A DNA stretch of 64,000 nucleotides from NCBI RefSeq assembly GCF_003751635.1, contig NZ_RJVI01000002.1, positions 607,986 through 671,985 on the forward strand, in the 5' to 3' direction. The notes under the pieces were generated by a model. It was not told the DNA's origin. It did not search any database and was given only the letters and a program-made list of their open reading frames with translations. Origin of the DNA: Inmirania thermothiophila. GTDB lineage: Bacteria; Pseudomonadota; Gammaproteobacteria; DSM-100275. Positions 19,255-28,149 of the stretch are shown here, piece by piece (position 1 is the first letter of the stretch; each line of letters starts with the position of its first letter). Made by a program: the position numbers and the translations under genes.

Positions 19255-20547
19255 TCACTTCTGCGCCGCGCGCAGGGCGGCGGCCAGATCCTCGATCAGG
19301 TCCTGCGCATCCTCCAGCCCCACCGAGAGGCGGATGAGCCCCTCGTCGATGCCGGCCTCGCGCAGCGCCGCGGGGTCCATGCGGTGGTGGGTGGTGCTGG
19401 CGGGGTGGATGACCAGGGAGCGGGCGTCGCCCACGTTGGCCAGGTGCGAGAAGAGGCGCAGCCGCTCGATGAAGCGCCGCCCTGCCTCGCGCCCGCCGCG
19501 GATCGCGAAGCTGACGATGGCCCCGGCCCCGCGCGGGAGCAGCCGCGCCGCCAGCGCCCGGTCCGGATGGTCGGGGTGCTCGGGGTAGCGCACCCACGCC
19601 ACCGCCTCGTGGCCGGCCAGGAACTCGACGATGCGGCGGGCGTTGTCCACGTGGCGCGCCATGCGCAGGGGCAGGGTCTCCAGCCCCTGCAGGATGTGGA
19701 AGGCGTTGACCGGGCTCATGCAGGCGCCGAAGTCGCGCAGCCCCTCGCGGCGGGCGCGGGCGATGAAGGCGGCCGGCCCGTACTCCTCGGCGAAGTCGAG
19801 GCCGTGGAAGCCCTCGTAGGGCTCGGTCAGGGTCGGGAAGCGCCCCGAGGCCTCCCAGTCGAAGGTGCCGCCGTCCACCAGCAGGCCGCCGATGGCCACG
19901 CCGTGCCCGCCGAGGAACTTGGTCGCCGAGTGCAGCACCATATCCGCCCCGTGCTCCAGGGGGCGCAGCAGGTAGGGCGTGGTGAGGGTCGAGTCCACCA
20001 GCAACGGCAGCCCCGCCGCGTGCGCCACCTCCGCCACCGCCGGGATGTCCAGCACCTCCAGGCCCGGGTTGCCGATGGTCTCGGCGAAGACCAGGCGCGT
20101 CTCGGGGCGGATGGCGCGGCGGAAGGCCTCCGGATCGCGGGGGTCGACGAAGGTGGTCTCGATGCCGAAGCGCGGCAGCGTGTAGGCGAGCAGGTTGTGC
20201 GAGCCGCCGTAGAGCGAGCGCGAGGCGACGATGTGCCCGCCCGCGCCCATCAGGGTCGCCACCGCGAGGTGCAGCGCCGCCTGCCCGCTCGCCGTGGCGA
20301 CGGCGCCGACGCCGCCCTCGAGGGCGGCGATGCGCTCCTCGAGCACCGCCGTGGTGGGATTGGAGATGCGCGAGTAGACGTGCCCCGGGCGCTCGGCGTT
20401 GAACAGCGCCGCGGCATGGTCGGTGTCGCGGAAGACGAACGACGTGGTGAAGTAGATGGGCGTGGCGCGGGCGCCGAAGTCGCCGTCCGGCCGCTGCCCG
20501 GCGTGCAGGGTCAGGGTGTCGAAGCGCGGATAGTTGGGACCCCCCAT
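19255..20547 (-). CDS. metY: O-acetylhomoserine sulfhydrylase (MetY family)
   Basis: A 430-residue PLP enzyme of the Cys/Met metabolism family. The PLP lysine is in [31 protein letters not shown] and [11 protein letters not shown] are family signatures, and [17 protein letters not shown] is typical of MetY. The C-terminal [15 protein letters not shown] closes the fold. It makes homocysteine from O-acetylhomoserine and sulfide, a direct sulfhydrylation route suited to a sulfide-rich organism. Length and motifs favour MetY over MetB or MetZ, but O-succinyl substrate cannot be excluded. Confidence 0.88.
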   Translation of the reverse strand: MGGPNYPRFDTLTLHAGQRPDGDFGARATPIYFTTSFVFRDTDHAAALFNAERPGHVYSRISNPTTAVLEERIAALEGGVGAVATASGQAALHLAVATLMGAGGHIVASRSLYGGSHNLLAYTLPRFGIETTFVDPRDPEAFRRAIRPETRLVFAETIGNPGLEVLDIPAVAEVAHAAGLPLLVDSTLTTPYLLRPLEHGADMVLHSATKFLGGHGVAIGGLLVDGGTFDWEASGRFPTLTEPYEGFHGLDFAEEYGPAAFIARARREGLRDFGACMSPVNAFHILQGLETLPLRMARHVDNARRIVEFLAGHEAVAWVRYPEHPDHPDRALAARLLPRGAGAIVSFAIRGGREAGRRFIERLRLFSHLANVGDARSLVIHPASTTHHRMDPAALREAGIDEGLIRLSVGLEDAQDLIEDLAAALRAAQK

Positions 20548-20579
20548 CGTTCCCCCTCCCTCGGTCGAGGCCGCCTACT

Positions 20580-21713
20580 CTAGCGCGACCCGCCTCCGGC
20601 CGCGAGCCGGCGGCGCAGGCGGGCGCAGCGCCGCGCCCGCGCCGGCCCCGGCGGCAGCCGCTCGGCCCAGGCGAGCGCGGCGGCGAAGTCGCGGCGCACG
20701 TGCTCGTGGTACTTGGCCAGCCGCTCCACGGCGCCGGCATCCCCCACCGCCGCCAGCCGCCGCCACAGGGGGAGCGCCGCCTCGGTGCAGCCGGCGCGGC
20801 GCAGCAGCTCCGCCCGCTCGCGCATGGCGGCCACGCCCTCGGCGGCGGCGATCACCGCGCAGGCCTCGGCGAGGCGCCCGGCGCGGGCCAGCGCCCGCGC
20901 CACCCCCACCCCATCGGCGCCGTGGCGGTGCGGTGCGCGGTGGGCGTGCGCCAGGCGCGCGAGGAGCTCGGCGAGCACCGCGACGTCGCGGCGGTTGTGG
21001 GCGACGACGCGGGCCACGGTCGCGGCCTCGCCGAGGCGCAGCCAGGCGAGCCACGCCGCCGGGGCCTCGCTGCCCGGCAGGTCCCCGCGCCGCGGCCGCC
21101 CCAGGATCTCGGCCTCCACGCGGGCCAGGCGGCAGTCGGCGAGGCGATGGCCCCAGGCCCTGCGCACCCCGTGGAGGAGGTCGATGTGGCCGCGGTGCGC
21201 CGGCAGGGCCACCCCGGCGAGGCGGGCCCGCGCCTGGATCAGCGGCAGGTCGAAGCTGCGCCCGTTGTAGCTCACCAGCGCCGCCCCCCTGAGCCAGGGT
21301 GCGGCCGCCTCGTAGAGCGCGGCCTCGCCGGCGAAGGCGGTGAGCAGGAGCTGGCGCAGGCGCAGCGCCCCGCCCTCGATGCGCGCAAGCCCCAGGAGGA
21401 AGACCGCGGTGCCGCTCCCGCCGGCGAGCCCCGTGGTCTCGGTGTCGATGAAGACGAGCTCGTCCGGCGCCACCCCTGCGGCCTCGGGCAGCGCCTCGAG
21501 CGGCGCCGCGGCGAGCGCCCGCGGCAGCGGCAGGCGGGCCTCCAGCGCGAGCAGCCCGGGTGCCGGCTGCCGCGCCCCGAGCCGTGCCGCCAGCGCCCGC
21601 TCGGCGGCGGCGCGGCGCCGCCGCTCCCGCTCCGCCAGCCCCCCGAGGGGGGCCGGCCGCGGCGCGCCGGCCTCGCGGCGCAGCCGCGCCAGCCGCGCGC
21701 TAAGGTCCGTCAC
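20580..21713 (-). CDS. mrfB: MrfB/YprB-like DEDDh exonuclease
   Basis: The central domain is a ribonuclease H-like 3'-5' exonuclease: FIDTETTGLAGGSG (Asp/Glu), SYNGRSFDLPLI (Asp) and VVAHNRRDVAVLAEL (His/Asp). The C-terminal region is helical with TPR-like character. It overlaps the end of the adjacent helicase gene by 14 nt. This pairing of a YprB-type nuclease with a YprA-type helicase is the MrfAB architecture, known in Bacillus to repair mitomycin C damage independently of UvrABC. Function here by homology and neighbourhood. Confidence 0.8.
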   Translation of the reverse strand: MTDLSARLARLRREAGAPRPAPLGGLAERERRRRAAAERALAARLGARQPAPGLLALEARLPLPRALAAAPLEALPEAAGVAPDELVFIDTETTGLAGGSGTAVFLLGLARIEGGALRLRQLLLTAFAGEAALYEAAAPWLRGAALVSYNGRSFDLPLIQARARLAGVALPAHRGHIDLLHGVRRAWGHRLADCRLARVEAEILGRPRRGDLPGSEAPAAWLAWLRLGEAATVARVVAHNRRDVAVLAELLARLAHAHRAPHRHGADGVGVARALARAGRLAEACAVIAAAEGVAAMRERAELLRRAGCTEAALPLWRRLAAVGDAGAVERLAKYHEHVRRDFAAALAWAERLPPGPARARRCARLRRRLAAGGGSR

Positions 21714-24093
21714 CGGCGAGCAGCTCCAGCACCCGCAGCGCCGCCGCCCGCGGCGTGCGCACCCCGGCCTCGTCGCCCGCCAGCACCGGGCCGACGCAGG
21801 CCGGGCAGCCGGCCCGGCAGGCGCACTCGCGCACCAGCGCCAGCGCCCCCGCCACCACCTGCGCCCGCGCCTCGTACAGCGGCTCCGACAGGCCGATCCC
21901 GCCGGGATAGGCGTCGTAGAGAAAGACCGTGGGCCGGAAGCGGGCGAGCGCCCCCGCCTCCAGCGCCGACCCGTCGGCGCCGCGGATGCCGCCCCGCCCG
22001 TCGGCCCCCACCACCGAGCACCAGCCGGCCTCGCCGTCGCCCACGGCGCGGCCGAGGTCGCGCGGCTCGGCCATGAGGTGCAGCGCGGCCACGTGGTGGA
22101 GGGCGTAGGCAGCCCCGAGGAAGCCGTCGAGGGCCTCGTCGCGCGAGGCGAAGGCGCGCTCGAGGGCCTCCGGGTCGAGCTGCCACCACGCCGCCGTGGT
22201 GTGCATCTCCTGGTCCGGCAGCCGGACCTCGCCGTAGCCCACGTTCTCGTGGCTGTAGTAGCGGATCTTCTTGTAGCCGGCGACGCGGCGGACGAGGTGG
22301 ACCTCGCCGTGGGCGGCGACGGCGGCGCCCCAGCGCGCGGCCGCGCAGCGGTCGAGGATGCGCAGCCGCGCGTAGTCGATGGCCTCGGTGTAGTAGTCGG
22401 CGCGGGTCGGCCGGACGTAGGCCTTGCGCCCCGTCCAGTCGAGGCGCTCCACCTGGTAGGGGCGGGCCTGCACCAGGTAGATGGCCCCCTCGTAGAGGGT
22501 CACGGGGGCGCTGGCGTAGTCCACCTCCGCGATGACCCGGCCGCCGTCGGCGCTCTCGTCCACGACCACGAAGTTGCCCTCCGCCACCGAGCGCAGGCTC
22601 ACCGAGTTGGCCGGATAGCTGTCGGCGATCCAGTGCCACCGCCCGCCCTCGCGGTAAAGCACGCCCTGGGCCTCGAGGTAGGCCAGCAGCTCGCCCACGT
22701 CCACCCCGCCGAAGCGCTCGCCGTCGCGGAAGGGCAGCTCGAAGGCGGCGCAGCGGACGTGGTCGAGCAGGATCAGGAGCTGGTCCGGGTCGATGCGCGC
22801 CCGCTCCGGGCTCGCCTCCAGGAAGAACTCCGGGTGGCGGATCACGTACTGGTCCAGGAGGTCGCTCCCCGCCACCAGGACCCCGAGGGCGGGCCGCCCC
22901 CGGCGCCCGGCGCGGCCGAGCCGCTGCCAGGCCGCGGCGACGCTGCCGGGATAGCCGTTGAGCACGGCCACGTCGAGGCCGCCGATGTCGACGCCGAGCT
23001 CCAGCGCCGAGGTGGCCACGACGCAGTGCACCGCGCCCTCGCGCAGGGCCCGCTCGGTGGCGCGCCGCGCCGTCGGCAGGTAGCCGCCGCGGTAGCCCGC
23101 CACCCGCGGCGGGCGACGCGGATCGCGGTCGAAGACGTCCTTCAGGTAGCGGGTGAGGATCTCCACCATGAGGCGCGTGCGCGCGAAGACGATGGTGCGA
23201 AGCCCCGCCCGCACCGCGGCGCGGGCGATGCGGGTGCTCTGGGAGCGGGCCGAGGCGCGGATCCCGAGGTCGGGATTGACCACCGGCGGGTTCCACAGCA
23301 GCAGGTGGCGCGCCCCCGCCGGCGCCCCGCTCTCGGTCACCGCCTCCACCGGCGCCCCCACGAGGCGCTCGGCGAGCTCGCGCGGATTGCCGATGGTGGC
23401 CGAGCACAGGATGAAGACCGGCTCCGCACCGTAGAAGCGGGCGATGCGGCGCAGCCGCCGCAGCACGTTGGCCACGTGCGAGCCGAAGACCCCGCGGTAG
23501 ACGTGCAGCTCGTCCACCACCACGTAGCGCAACCCCTCGAACAGCCGCGCCCACCGGGTGTGGTGCGGCAGGATGCCCTGGTGGAGCATGTCCGGGTTGG
23601 TGACCACGATGTCGGCGCGGGTGCGGATGGCGCGGCGGGCATCGCCCGGGGTGTCGCCGTCGAAGGTGTCGGCGCGGACCCCGAGCCCGCCCGCCTCGTC
23701 GAGGGCGAGCAGCTCCGCCACCTGATCCTGGGCCAGGGCCTTGGTGGGGAAGAGGTAGAGCGCCCGGGCGCCCCCGCCGAGCACCGCCTGGAGCACGGGC
23801 AGGTGATAGCAGAGGGACTTGCCCGAGGCCGTGGGGGTGGCCACCACCACGTGCCGCCCCGCGGCCACGTGGGCCCAGGCCTCGGCCTGATGGCTGTAGA
23901 GGGCGCGGATCCCGCGCGCCGCAAGCGCCGCCTCCAGGCGCCGGTCGAGCCCGCCCGGCAGGGGTGCGGTGCGCGCCGGCCGCGGCGGCAGGGTGACGGC
24001 GGCGGTGATGCGGTCGCGGTAGCGCCGGCCGAGCCGCGCCGCCAGGCGCGAGACCGGATCCGGCGCGGCGAGCTGCTCGGCGGGCGCGGACAT
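21700..24093 (-). CDS. mrfA: MrfA/YprA-like superfamily 2 helicase with C-terminal zinc site
   Basis: A 797-residue DEAD/H helicase: ATPTASGKSLCYHLP (Walker A), VVDELHVYRGVFGSHVANV (motif II), VATSALELGVDIGGLD and QRLGRAGRRGRPALG (motifs V-VI). The C-terminal DUF1998-type region ends in CACRAGCPACVG, four cysteines likely to bind zinc. These are features of YprA/MrfA. It is divergent from a lexA-like gene, and the shared intergenic region holds two direct-repeat LexA-type operators, so SOS control is likely. Start MSAPAEQLAAP. Confidence 0.87.
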   Translation of the reverse strand: MSAPAEQLAAPDPVSRLAARLGRRYRDRITAAVTLPPRPARTAPLPGGLDRRLEAALAARGIRALYSHQAEAWAHVAAGRHVVVATPTASGKSLCYHLPVLQAVLGGGARALYLFPTKALAQDQVAELLALDEAGGLGVRADTFDGDTPGDARRAIRTRADIVVTNPDMLHQGILPHHTRWARLFEGLRYVVVDELHVYRGVFGSHVANVLRRLRRIARFYGAEPVFILCSATIGNPRELAERLVGAPVEAVTESGAPAGARHLLLWNPPVVNPDLGIRASARSQSTRIARAAVRAGLRTIVFARTRLMVEILTRYLKDVFDRDPRRPPRVAGYRGGYLPTARRATERALREGAVHCVVATSALELGVDIGGLDVAVLNGYPGSVAAAWQRLGRAGRRGRPALGVLVAGSDLLDQYVIRHPEFFLEASPERARIDPDQLLILLDHVRCAAFELPFRDGERFGGVDVGELLAYLEAQGVLYREGGRWHWIADSYPANSVSLRSVAEGNFVVVDESADGGRVIAEVDYASAPVTLYEGAIYLVQARPYQVERLDWTGRKAYVRPTRADYYTEAIDYARLRILDRCAAARWGAAVAAHGEVHLVRRVAGYKKIRYYSHENVGYGEVRLPDQEMHTTAAWWQLDPEALERAFASRDEALDGFLGAAYALHHVAALHLMAEPRDLGRAVGDGEAGWCSVVGADGRGGIRGADGSALEAGALARFRPTVFLYDAYPGGIGLSEPLYEARAQVVAGALALVRECACRAGCPACVGPVLAGDEAGVRTPRAAALRVLELLAGDGP

Positions 24094-24167
24094 GGGCGAT
24101 CCTCCGCGGGCGCCGCCCCGCGATACCCGCCCCGAGGACGCGGCATCGGCGGCGGCCCGGCGCGCGT

Positions 24168-24214
24168 GTTCTCATTCCGTTCTCTGGTAGGATCATAGAG
24201 AACACGGGGAGAAC
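24168..24214. promoter_or_regulatory. Paired LexA-type operators between mrfA and lexA
   Basis: GTTC-TCATTCC-GTTC occupies 24168-24182 and, in the opposite orientation, GAAC-ACGGGGA-GAAC occupies 24200-24214. Each is a GTTC-N7-GTTC direct repeat, in the extended form GTTCTC-N5-GTTCTC. Their centres are 32 bp apart, about three helical turns. This is the motif known for alphaproteobacterial LexA, not the CTGT-N8-ACAG of enterics. The lexA start is 9 bp after the second box. Confidence 0.75.
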
Positions 24215-24223
24215 GGACAAGGG

Positions 24224-24823
24224 ATGCACGACCTCAGGGGACGCCGGCGGGAGATCCTCGAGCGGCTCCTCGCCCGCGCCCGCGCGGGCGCGCCGCCGCC
24301 GACCCTCGACGAGCTCTGCGCCGAGCTCGGCCTGCGCTCGCGCGGCGCGCTGCATCGCCACGTGCAGGCGCTGGTCGCGGCGGGCTGGCTGGAGCCGCCG
24401 CGGGGGCGCCCCGGGCTGCGCCTCAGCGCGCGCGCCTTGGCGGAGGCGGAGGGGCTGCCGCTGCTCGGCCGCATCGCCGCCGGCCGCCCCATCGAGGCCG
24501 TCGCCGACCCGCGCCGCGTCCCGGTGCCCCCCGCACTGCGCACCGCGCGCCCCTGCTACGTTCTGGAAGTGCGCGGCGACTCCATGATCGAGGACGGGAT
24601 CCTCGACGGCGACTGGGTCGTGGTGGAGGCGCGCGAGCACGCCCGCAACGGCGAGGTGGTGGTGGCCCTGATCGACGGCGCCGAGGCGACCCTCAAGCGC
24701 ATCGAGCAGCGCCCGGGGGAGGTGGTCCTCCACCCCGCCAACGCGGCCATGGCGCCGCTGCGCTACGCGCCGGAGCGGGTGCGCATCCAGGGCGTGGTGG
24801 TGGGCCTGATGCGGCGCTACTGA
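24224..24823 (+). CDS. lexA: LexA-like SOS repressor
   Basis: A 199-residue protein with an N-terminal winged helix (LDELCAELGLRSRGALHRHV) and a C-terminal S24 autoprotease domain. The self-cleavage site is Ala86-Gly87 (GRIAAGRPIEA); the catalytic Ser120 is in RGDSMIEDG and the Lys158 in EATLKRIE. The recognition helix differs from E. coli LexA, in line with the direct-repeat operators just upstream. It probably represses itself and the divergent mrfA-mrfB genes. Whether it is the only LexA of the organism cannot be told here. Confidence 0.9.
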   Translation: MHDLRGRRREILERLLARARAGAPPPTLDELCAELGLRSRGALHRHVQALVAAGWLEPPRGRPGLRLSARALAEAEGLPLLGRIAAGRPIEAVADPRRVPVPPALRTARPCYVLEVRGDSMIEDGILDGDWVVVEAREHARNGEVVVALIDGAEATLKRIEQRPGEVVLHPANAAMAPLRYAPERVRIQGVVVGLMRRY

Positions 24824-24887
24824 CCCGGCCCCGGTCCGCGCCGCGCCACGGCCACGCGGCGGCGCCTTCGTGGTAACGTACGCGGCC

Positions 24888-25271
24888 ATGTTCCGCGAGC
24901 TTCTGGTCACCGTCGCGGTCGCGGCCATCGTCTACGCCGTCGTGCGCGCCCGCACCCGCGCCGCCGCGGTGGGGCGGCAGCAGCGCAGCCCCCGGCCCGC
25001 GGAGGTCTTCCCCTGGCGGCAGGCGGCCTGGACCTTCGTCGCCCTCACCCTCCTCATCGGGACCGCCATCGGCTACCACCAGTGGCGCGCCCGTCAGGAG
25101 GTGCTGCTGGTGCGGGTGGTCAACGGCGCCACCGGCGAGGTCGCCACCTACCGGGCCCGGCGCGGGGCCATCCGCGCCCGCGCGTTCGAGACCGTCGACG
25201 GGCGCATCGTGACCCTGGCCGAGACGGAACGGCTGGAGGTCCTGGACCGACCCCTGGAGGAGAGACCATGA
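24888..25271 (+). CDS. Hypothetical membrane protein (127 aa)
   Basis: Two predicted helices near the N-terminus (LLVTVAVAAIVYAVV and AAWTFVALTLLIGTAIGY) precede a 60-residue polar C-terminal domain containing VLLVRVVNGATGEVATYRAR. I do not recognise a family. The stop overlaps the ATG of the cupin gene (ATGA), so the two are translationally coupled. The ATG at 24888 starts directly before the first helix; a GTG 18 nt upstream is an alternative. Confidence 0.7.
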   Translation: MFRELLVTVAVAAIVYAVVRARTRAAAVGRQQRSPRPAEVFPWRQAAWTFVALTLLIGTAIGYHQWRARQEVLLVRVVNGATGEVATYRARRGAIRARAFETVDGRIVTLAETERLEVLDRPLEERP

Positions 25272-25597
25272 GTGAAGGCGGCTTCCACCACCCCGACCGC
25301 GATGCGGCCTACGACGAGGCGCGGCTGGCCAAGCGCAACCTCTGGTCCTCGCCGCACCTCGTCTGCGACTACTACGGGCTCCTGCCCGGCCAGGCGCAGA
25401 AGGCGCACGCCCACGCCGGCAACGACAAGCTCTACTGCGTCCTGCGGGGCCGCGTGGAGGTGCAGCTCGGCGAGACCCGGCGCGAGCTCGGCCCCGGCGA
25501 GGTGGCGGTGGCCCCCGCCGGGGTGGTCCACGGGCTGCGCAACCCCGGTCCCGAGCCCGCCCTGGTCCTCACCGTGATGGCCCCGCCGCCGGCCTGA
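25268..25597 (+). CDS. Small cupin-domain protein
   Basis: A 109-residue single-cupin protein. The metal-binding motifs are seen as KAHAHAGNDKLYCVLRGRVEV (motif 1) and GPGEVAVAPAGVVHGLRNPG (motif 2, with His). It starts ATG after GGAGGAGAG and overlaps the preceding membrane-protein gene. Cupins of this size include isomerases, dioxygenase fragments and metal-dependent binding proteins; substrate unknown. Confidence 0.85.
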   Translation: MSEGGFHHPDRDAAYDEARLAKRNLWSSPHLVCDYYGLLPGQAQKAHAHAGNDKLYCVLRGRVEVQLGETRRELGPGEVAVAPAGVVHGLRNPGPEPALVLTVMAPPPA

Positions 25598-25638
25598 TCC
25601 CCCGTCCTGGCTACCCCCACCGGGGGACCCGCGGGGGC

Positions 25639-25667
25639 TTGCCAAACCGCCCGCCTTGGCGCATGAT
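25639..25667 (+). promoter_or_regulatory. Possible sigma-70 promoter upstream of the 25751 gene
   Basis: TTGCCA (25639-25644) and CATGAT (25662-25667) with 17-bp spacing, about 85 bp before the next start codon. The intervening leader is GC-rich with a GGCCGG-TTCA-GCCGGCC hairpin (around 25683-25699). No known riboswitch class was recognised. Confidence 0.35.
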
Positions 25668-25750
25668 CGCGCGCCATTCAGGGCCGGTTCAGCCGGCCCC
25701 GCGCCCAATGGAGGCGTACCCTTCGGGGCGGTGGCAGGGGGTCTCAAGCG

Positions 25751-26146
25751 ATGGACCCGGGCGGCCGACAGAAGAGGCGGGACTGGCGCGAGGGCGAGGG
25801 CATGGGCGCACCCGCAGCCAGGCATCGGGCCGACGAGCTCAGCGTCGATCGGCTGGCGCGCGAGAGCCGACGCTACGCCGGCTCCTGCGGCACCTCCGAG
25901 CGCGCCGCCGGCGCCGGCCTGCGCCCCGCCTTCCGCGACCGCGACACCGGCGAGGTCTTCCTCGCCCGCTTCGCCGACGGCCGCCCCGCCCCCCTGCACA
26001 TCCTCGACGGCCTCCCGGCCCGCTACGTCACCCGCCGCGACGCCCGCGGCTGCGTCCTCGCCGTCACCGCGGCCATCGAGGCCGGCTTCGTCGACGCCCT
26101 CGGGTTCTTCCTCACCCGCGCCGAGGCCGCCGCCCGCTACCGCTGA
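25751..26146 (+). CDS. Hypothetical protein (131 aa)
   Basis: No family recognised. The body (VDRLARESRRYAG, LRPAFRDRDTGEVFLARFAD, APLHILDGLP, AIEAGFVDALGFFLTRAEA) has ordinary mixed composition and no membrane segment. The first 17 residues are highly charged, and an in-frame ATG at 25802 after GAGGGCGAGGG may be the true start. Its stop lies 3 bp from the convergent stop of the sulfatase-fold gene. Confidence 0.6.
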   Translation: MDPGGRQKRRDWREGEGMGAPAARHRADELSVDRLARESRRYAGSCGTSERAAGAGLRPAFRDRDTGEVFLARFADGRPAPLHILDGLPARYVTRRDARGCVLAVTAAIEAGFVDALGFFLTRAEAAARYR

Positions 26147-26149
26147 GGC

Positions 26150-28012
26150 TCAGCGGGCGAGGAAGCGCGACATCTCCGCGAGCGCCGCCGCCATCACGGC
26201 CCCGTCCGGCCGCGCCTGCGGCAGCGGCCGCCAGGTGCGGTAGTCGTAGGCCTCCAGCGGCCGCATCTGCTCCGAGACGAAGACGCGCCCGCCGCTCGCC
26301 ACCGCGATCCGCCCCCAGCTGCCCAGGACCCGGAAGGGGCGCGGCGAGGTGTCGATGAGGGGCCGCCCGTTGGCGTAGCTCCCCGGCGGGCTCGTGCAGC
26401 CGAGGGCGTCGCCCAGGAGGGTGGGCAGCAGGTCCACGTGGCTGGTGGGATGCGTGAACACGCGGTGCGTCCCGCCCGGCCAGCGCACCAGCAGCGGCAC
26501 CTGCACCTGCCAGGGCGAGAAGTTGCTGTTGTGGCCCCAGAAGTTGCCCCCGGTCTCGTTGAACTCCTCGCCGTGGTCGGAGGTGACCACCACCACCTGC
26601 GGCCGCCCCCGGCGCTCCAGTGCCTCCACCACCTGCGCCACGAGGCGGTCGTCGTACCAGATGGCGTTCTTGTATCGGTTGCGGTAGGGGACGGGGTCGA
26701 AGTCCGGTCCCAGGGCGAGGAAGTCGATGCGCGCCCACACCGGCCGGAACGGCGCCGGCGGCTGCGGCGGGTAGTCCTTGCCGTGGGGGGCGTCGTAGTA
26801 GAGGAAGGCGAACAGGGGGCGCGGGTCGTCGGGGTCGAGCTCGGCGAGGAAGCGCTCGGTCATGCGCCGGTCGCGCTCGGCCACCGAGCGGCCCGGGATC
26901 TCCAGGGTGATGCGGTCGCGCACGTTGGCGAAGACGGTGGCATCGAAGGGGGGGCTTGCGAGGCCCGCGCTGCCGTAGGCGAGGATGCGGTAGCCGCGCG
27001 CACGGAGGGCGTCGAAGAGGACGCTGCCGCGCTGGGCCCGCTTCATCGGGTCCCAGTAGCTCGCCACGAGCCCGGTCATGAGGCTGAAGACCCCGTAGCG
27101 CGAGGCGTTGCCGCCGCTCAGGTGATCCGTGAACACCCAGGCCTGCCGGCCGAGGCGCCAGAGGTTGGGCGTCACCTCCGGGTCCAGCATGTCGAAGCGC
27201 CAGCTGTCGATGACCACCACGACGATGTCGGGGGCGGGGCCGTCGGCCGGGCAGCGCAGCGGCGCGAGGGGATAGCGCAGGGTGCCGCCGGCCGCGGCCA
27301 GCGCCGCCCCCCGCGGCGGCTCGATCCCGAACCGCTCGCGCAGGAACTTGCGCGCGGTGGCCGGCGCCACCACCGGAAGGAGCCGCCCGTGGCGGGTGAT
27401 GGCCGCATCGCCGCGGGCGTCGGCCACCGCGTGATAGGCGTTGGCGGCGAGCAGCAGTGCCGCCATCGCCCCCGCCACCGTCCACCCCCGGCGCAGCCTG
27501 CCGGCCCCGAGCGCCCGCCACACCGCCGCCGCAAGCCCGGCGCAGAGCAGCAGCAGCAGCGCCACCACACCCGCCGCCGCGGCCACCGTGCCGCTGCCCA
27601 GCGGCAGCATCCGCCCCGCCGCCCCGCCGGTGAGGATCTCCCACACGAAGCCGTTGAGATGGAAGCGGTAGAGGCGGTAGACCACCGCGTCCACGCCCAC
27701 GAAGGCGGCGGCCGCGGTCCCCAGCGCCACCCCCAGCGCCAGCACCGCGGTCCGGCGCCCCGTGAGCAGCGCCGCAAGCGCCAGCGGCGGCCAGAGCAGG
27801 AGGAAGACCAGGCCCGTCAGGTGCGCCGGGACAATGGCGAGGACGAAGGCCCACTCCCGCGCCGAGGCGGGCGCGCCGGACCCGCCCAGCACCTCGGCGA
27901 GATACCAGAGGCTCTCGATCCAGAGCAGGCCCGAGACGCCGAACAGGAACCAGCCGCTCCAGCGCAGCAGCCGCCCCCGCGCCCCCATGAACGACCCGCG
28001 ATCCCGTGGCAT
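26150..28012 (-). CDS. YejM/PbgA-like inner-membrane sulfatase-fold protein
   Basis: The N-terminal about 200 residues hold five hydrophobic helices (DUF3413-like), followed by a periplasmic alkaline-phosphatase/sulfatase-fold domain. Metal-site motifs are VVVVIDSWRFDML and VVTSDHGEEFNETG; the nucleophile region reads GGNASRYGVFSL. This layout is that of YejM/PbgA (LapC), which controls LPS synthesis through the LapB-FtsH-LpxC axis in enterics and senses LPS. The ATG at 28012 after GGAG gives 620 residues, slightly above E. coli YejM. Role here by homology. Confidence 0.8.
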   Translation of the reverse strand: MPRDRGSFMGARGRLLRWSGWFLFGVSGLLWIESLWYLAEVLGGSGAPASAREWAFVLAIVPAHLTGLVFLLLWPPLALAALLTGRRTAVLALGVALGTAAAAFVGVDAVVYRLYRFHLNGFVWEILTGGAAGRMLPLGSGTVAAAAGVVALLLLLCAGLAAAVWRALGAGRLRRGWTVAGAMAALLLAANAYHAVADARGDAAITRHGRLLPVVAPATARKFLRERFGIEPPRGAALAAAGGTLRYPLAPLRCPADGPAPDIVVVVIDSWRFDMLDPEVTPNLWRLGRQAWVFTDHLSGGNASRYGVFSLMTGLVASYWDPMKRAQRGSVLFDALRARGYRILAYGSAGLASPPFDATVFANVRDRITLEIPGRSVAERDRRMTERFLAELDPDDPRPLFAFLYYDAPHGKDYPPQPPAPFRPVWARIDFLALGPDFDPVPYRNRYKNAIWYDDRLVAQVVEALERRGRPQVVVVTSDHGEEFNETGGNFWGHNSNFSPWQVQVPLLVRWPGGTHRVFTHPTSHVDLLPTLLGDALGCTSPPGSYANGRPLIDTSPRPFRVLGSWGRIAVASGGRVFVSEQMRPLEAYDYRTWRPLPQARPDGAVMAAALAEMSRFLAR

Positions 28013-28149
28013 GTCCCCGACTCCCGCCGCGACGGCCGCCGATCCTGCCAGAGGGGACCCGCCGGCGCAACGCGGCGGCGCGGGGGGATGACAGGAGCGC
28101 CGCCGGCGGGCAGGATGGGAGGCGACGGCACCGGCGGGAGACGCGGGCG

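Noticed and set aside
25668-25750. Riboswitch in the leader of the 25751 gene
   Set aside because: A GC hairpin is visible but no conserved core of a known class could be recognised, and the gene product gives no hint of a ligand.
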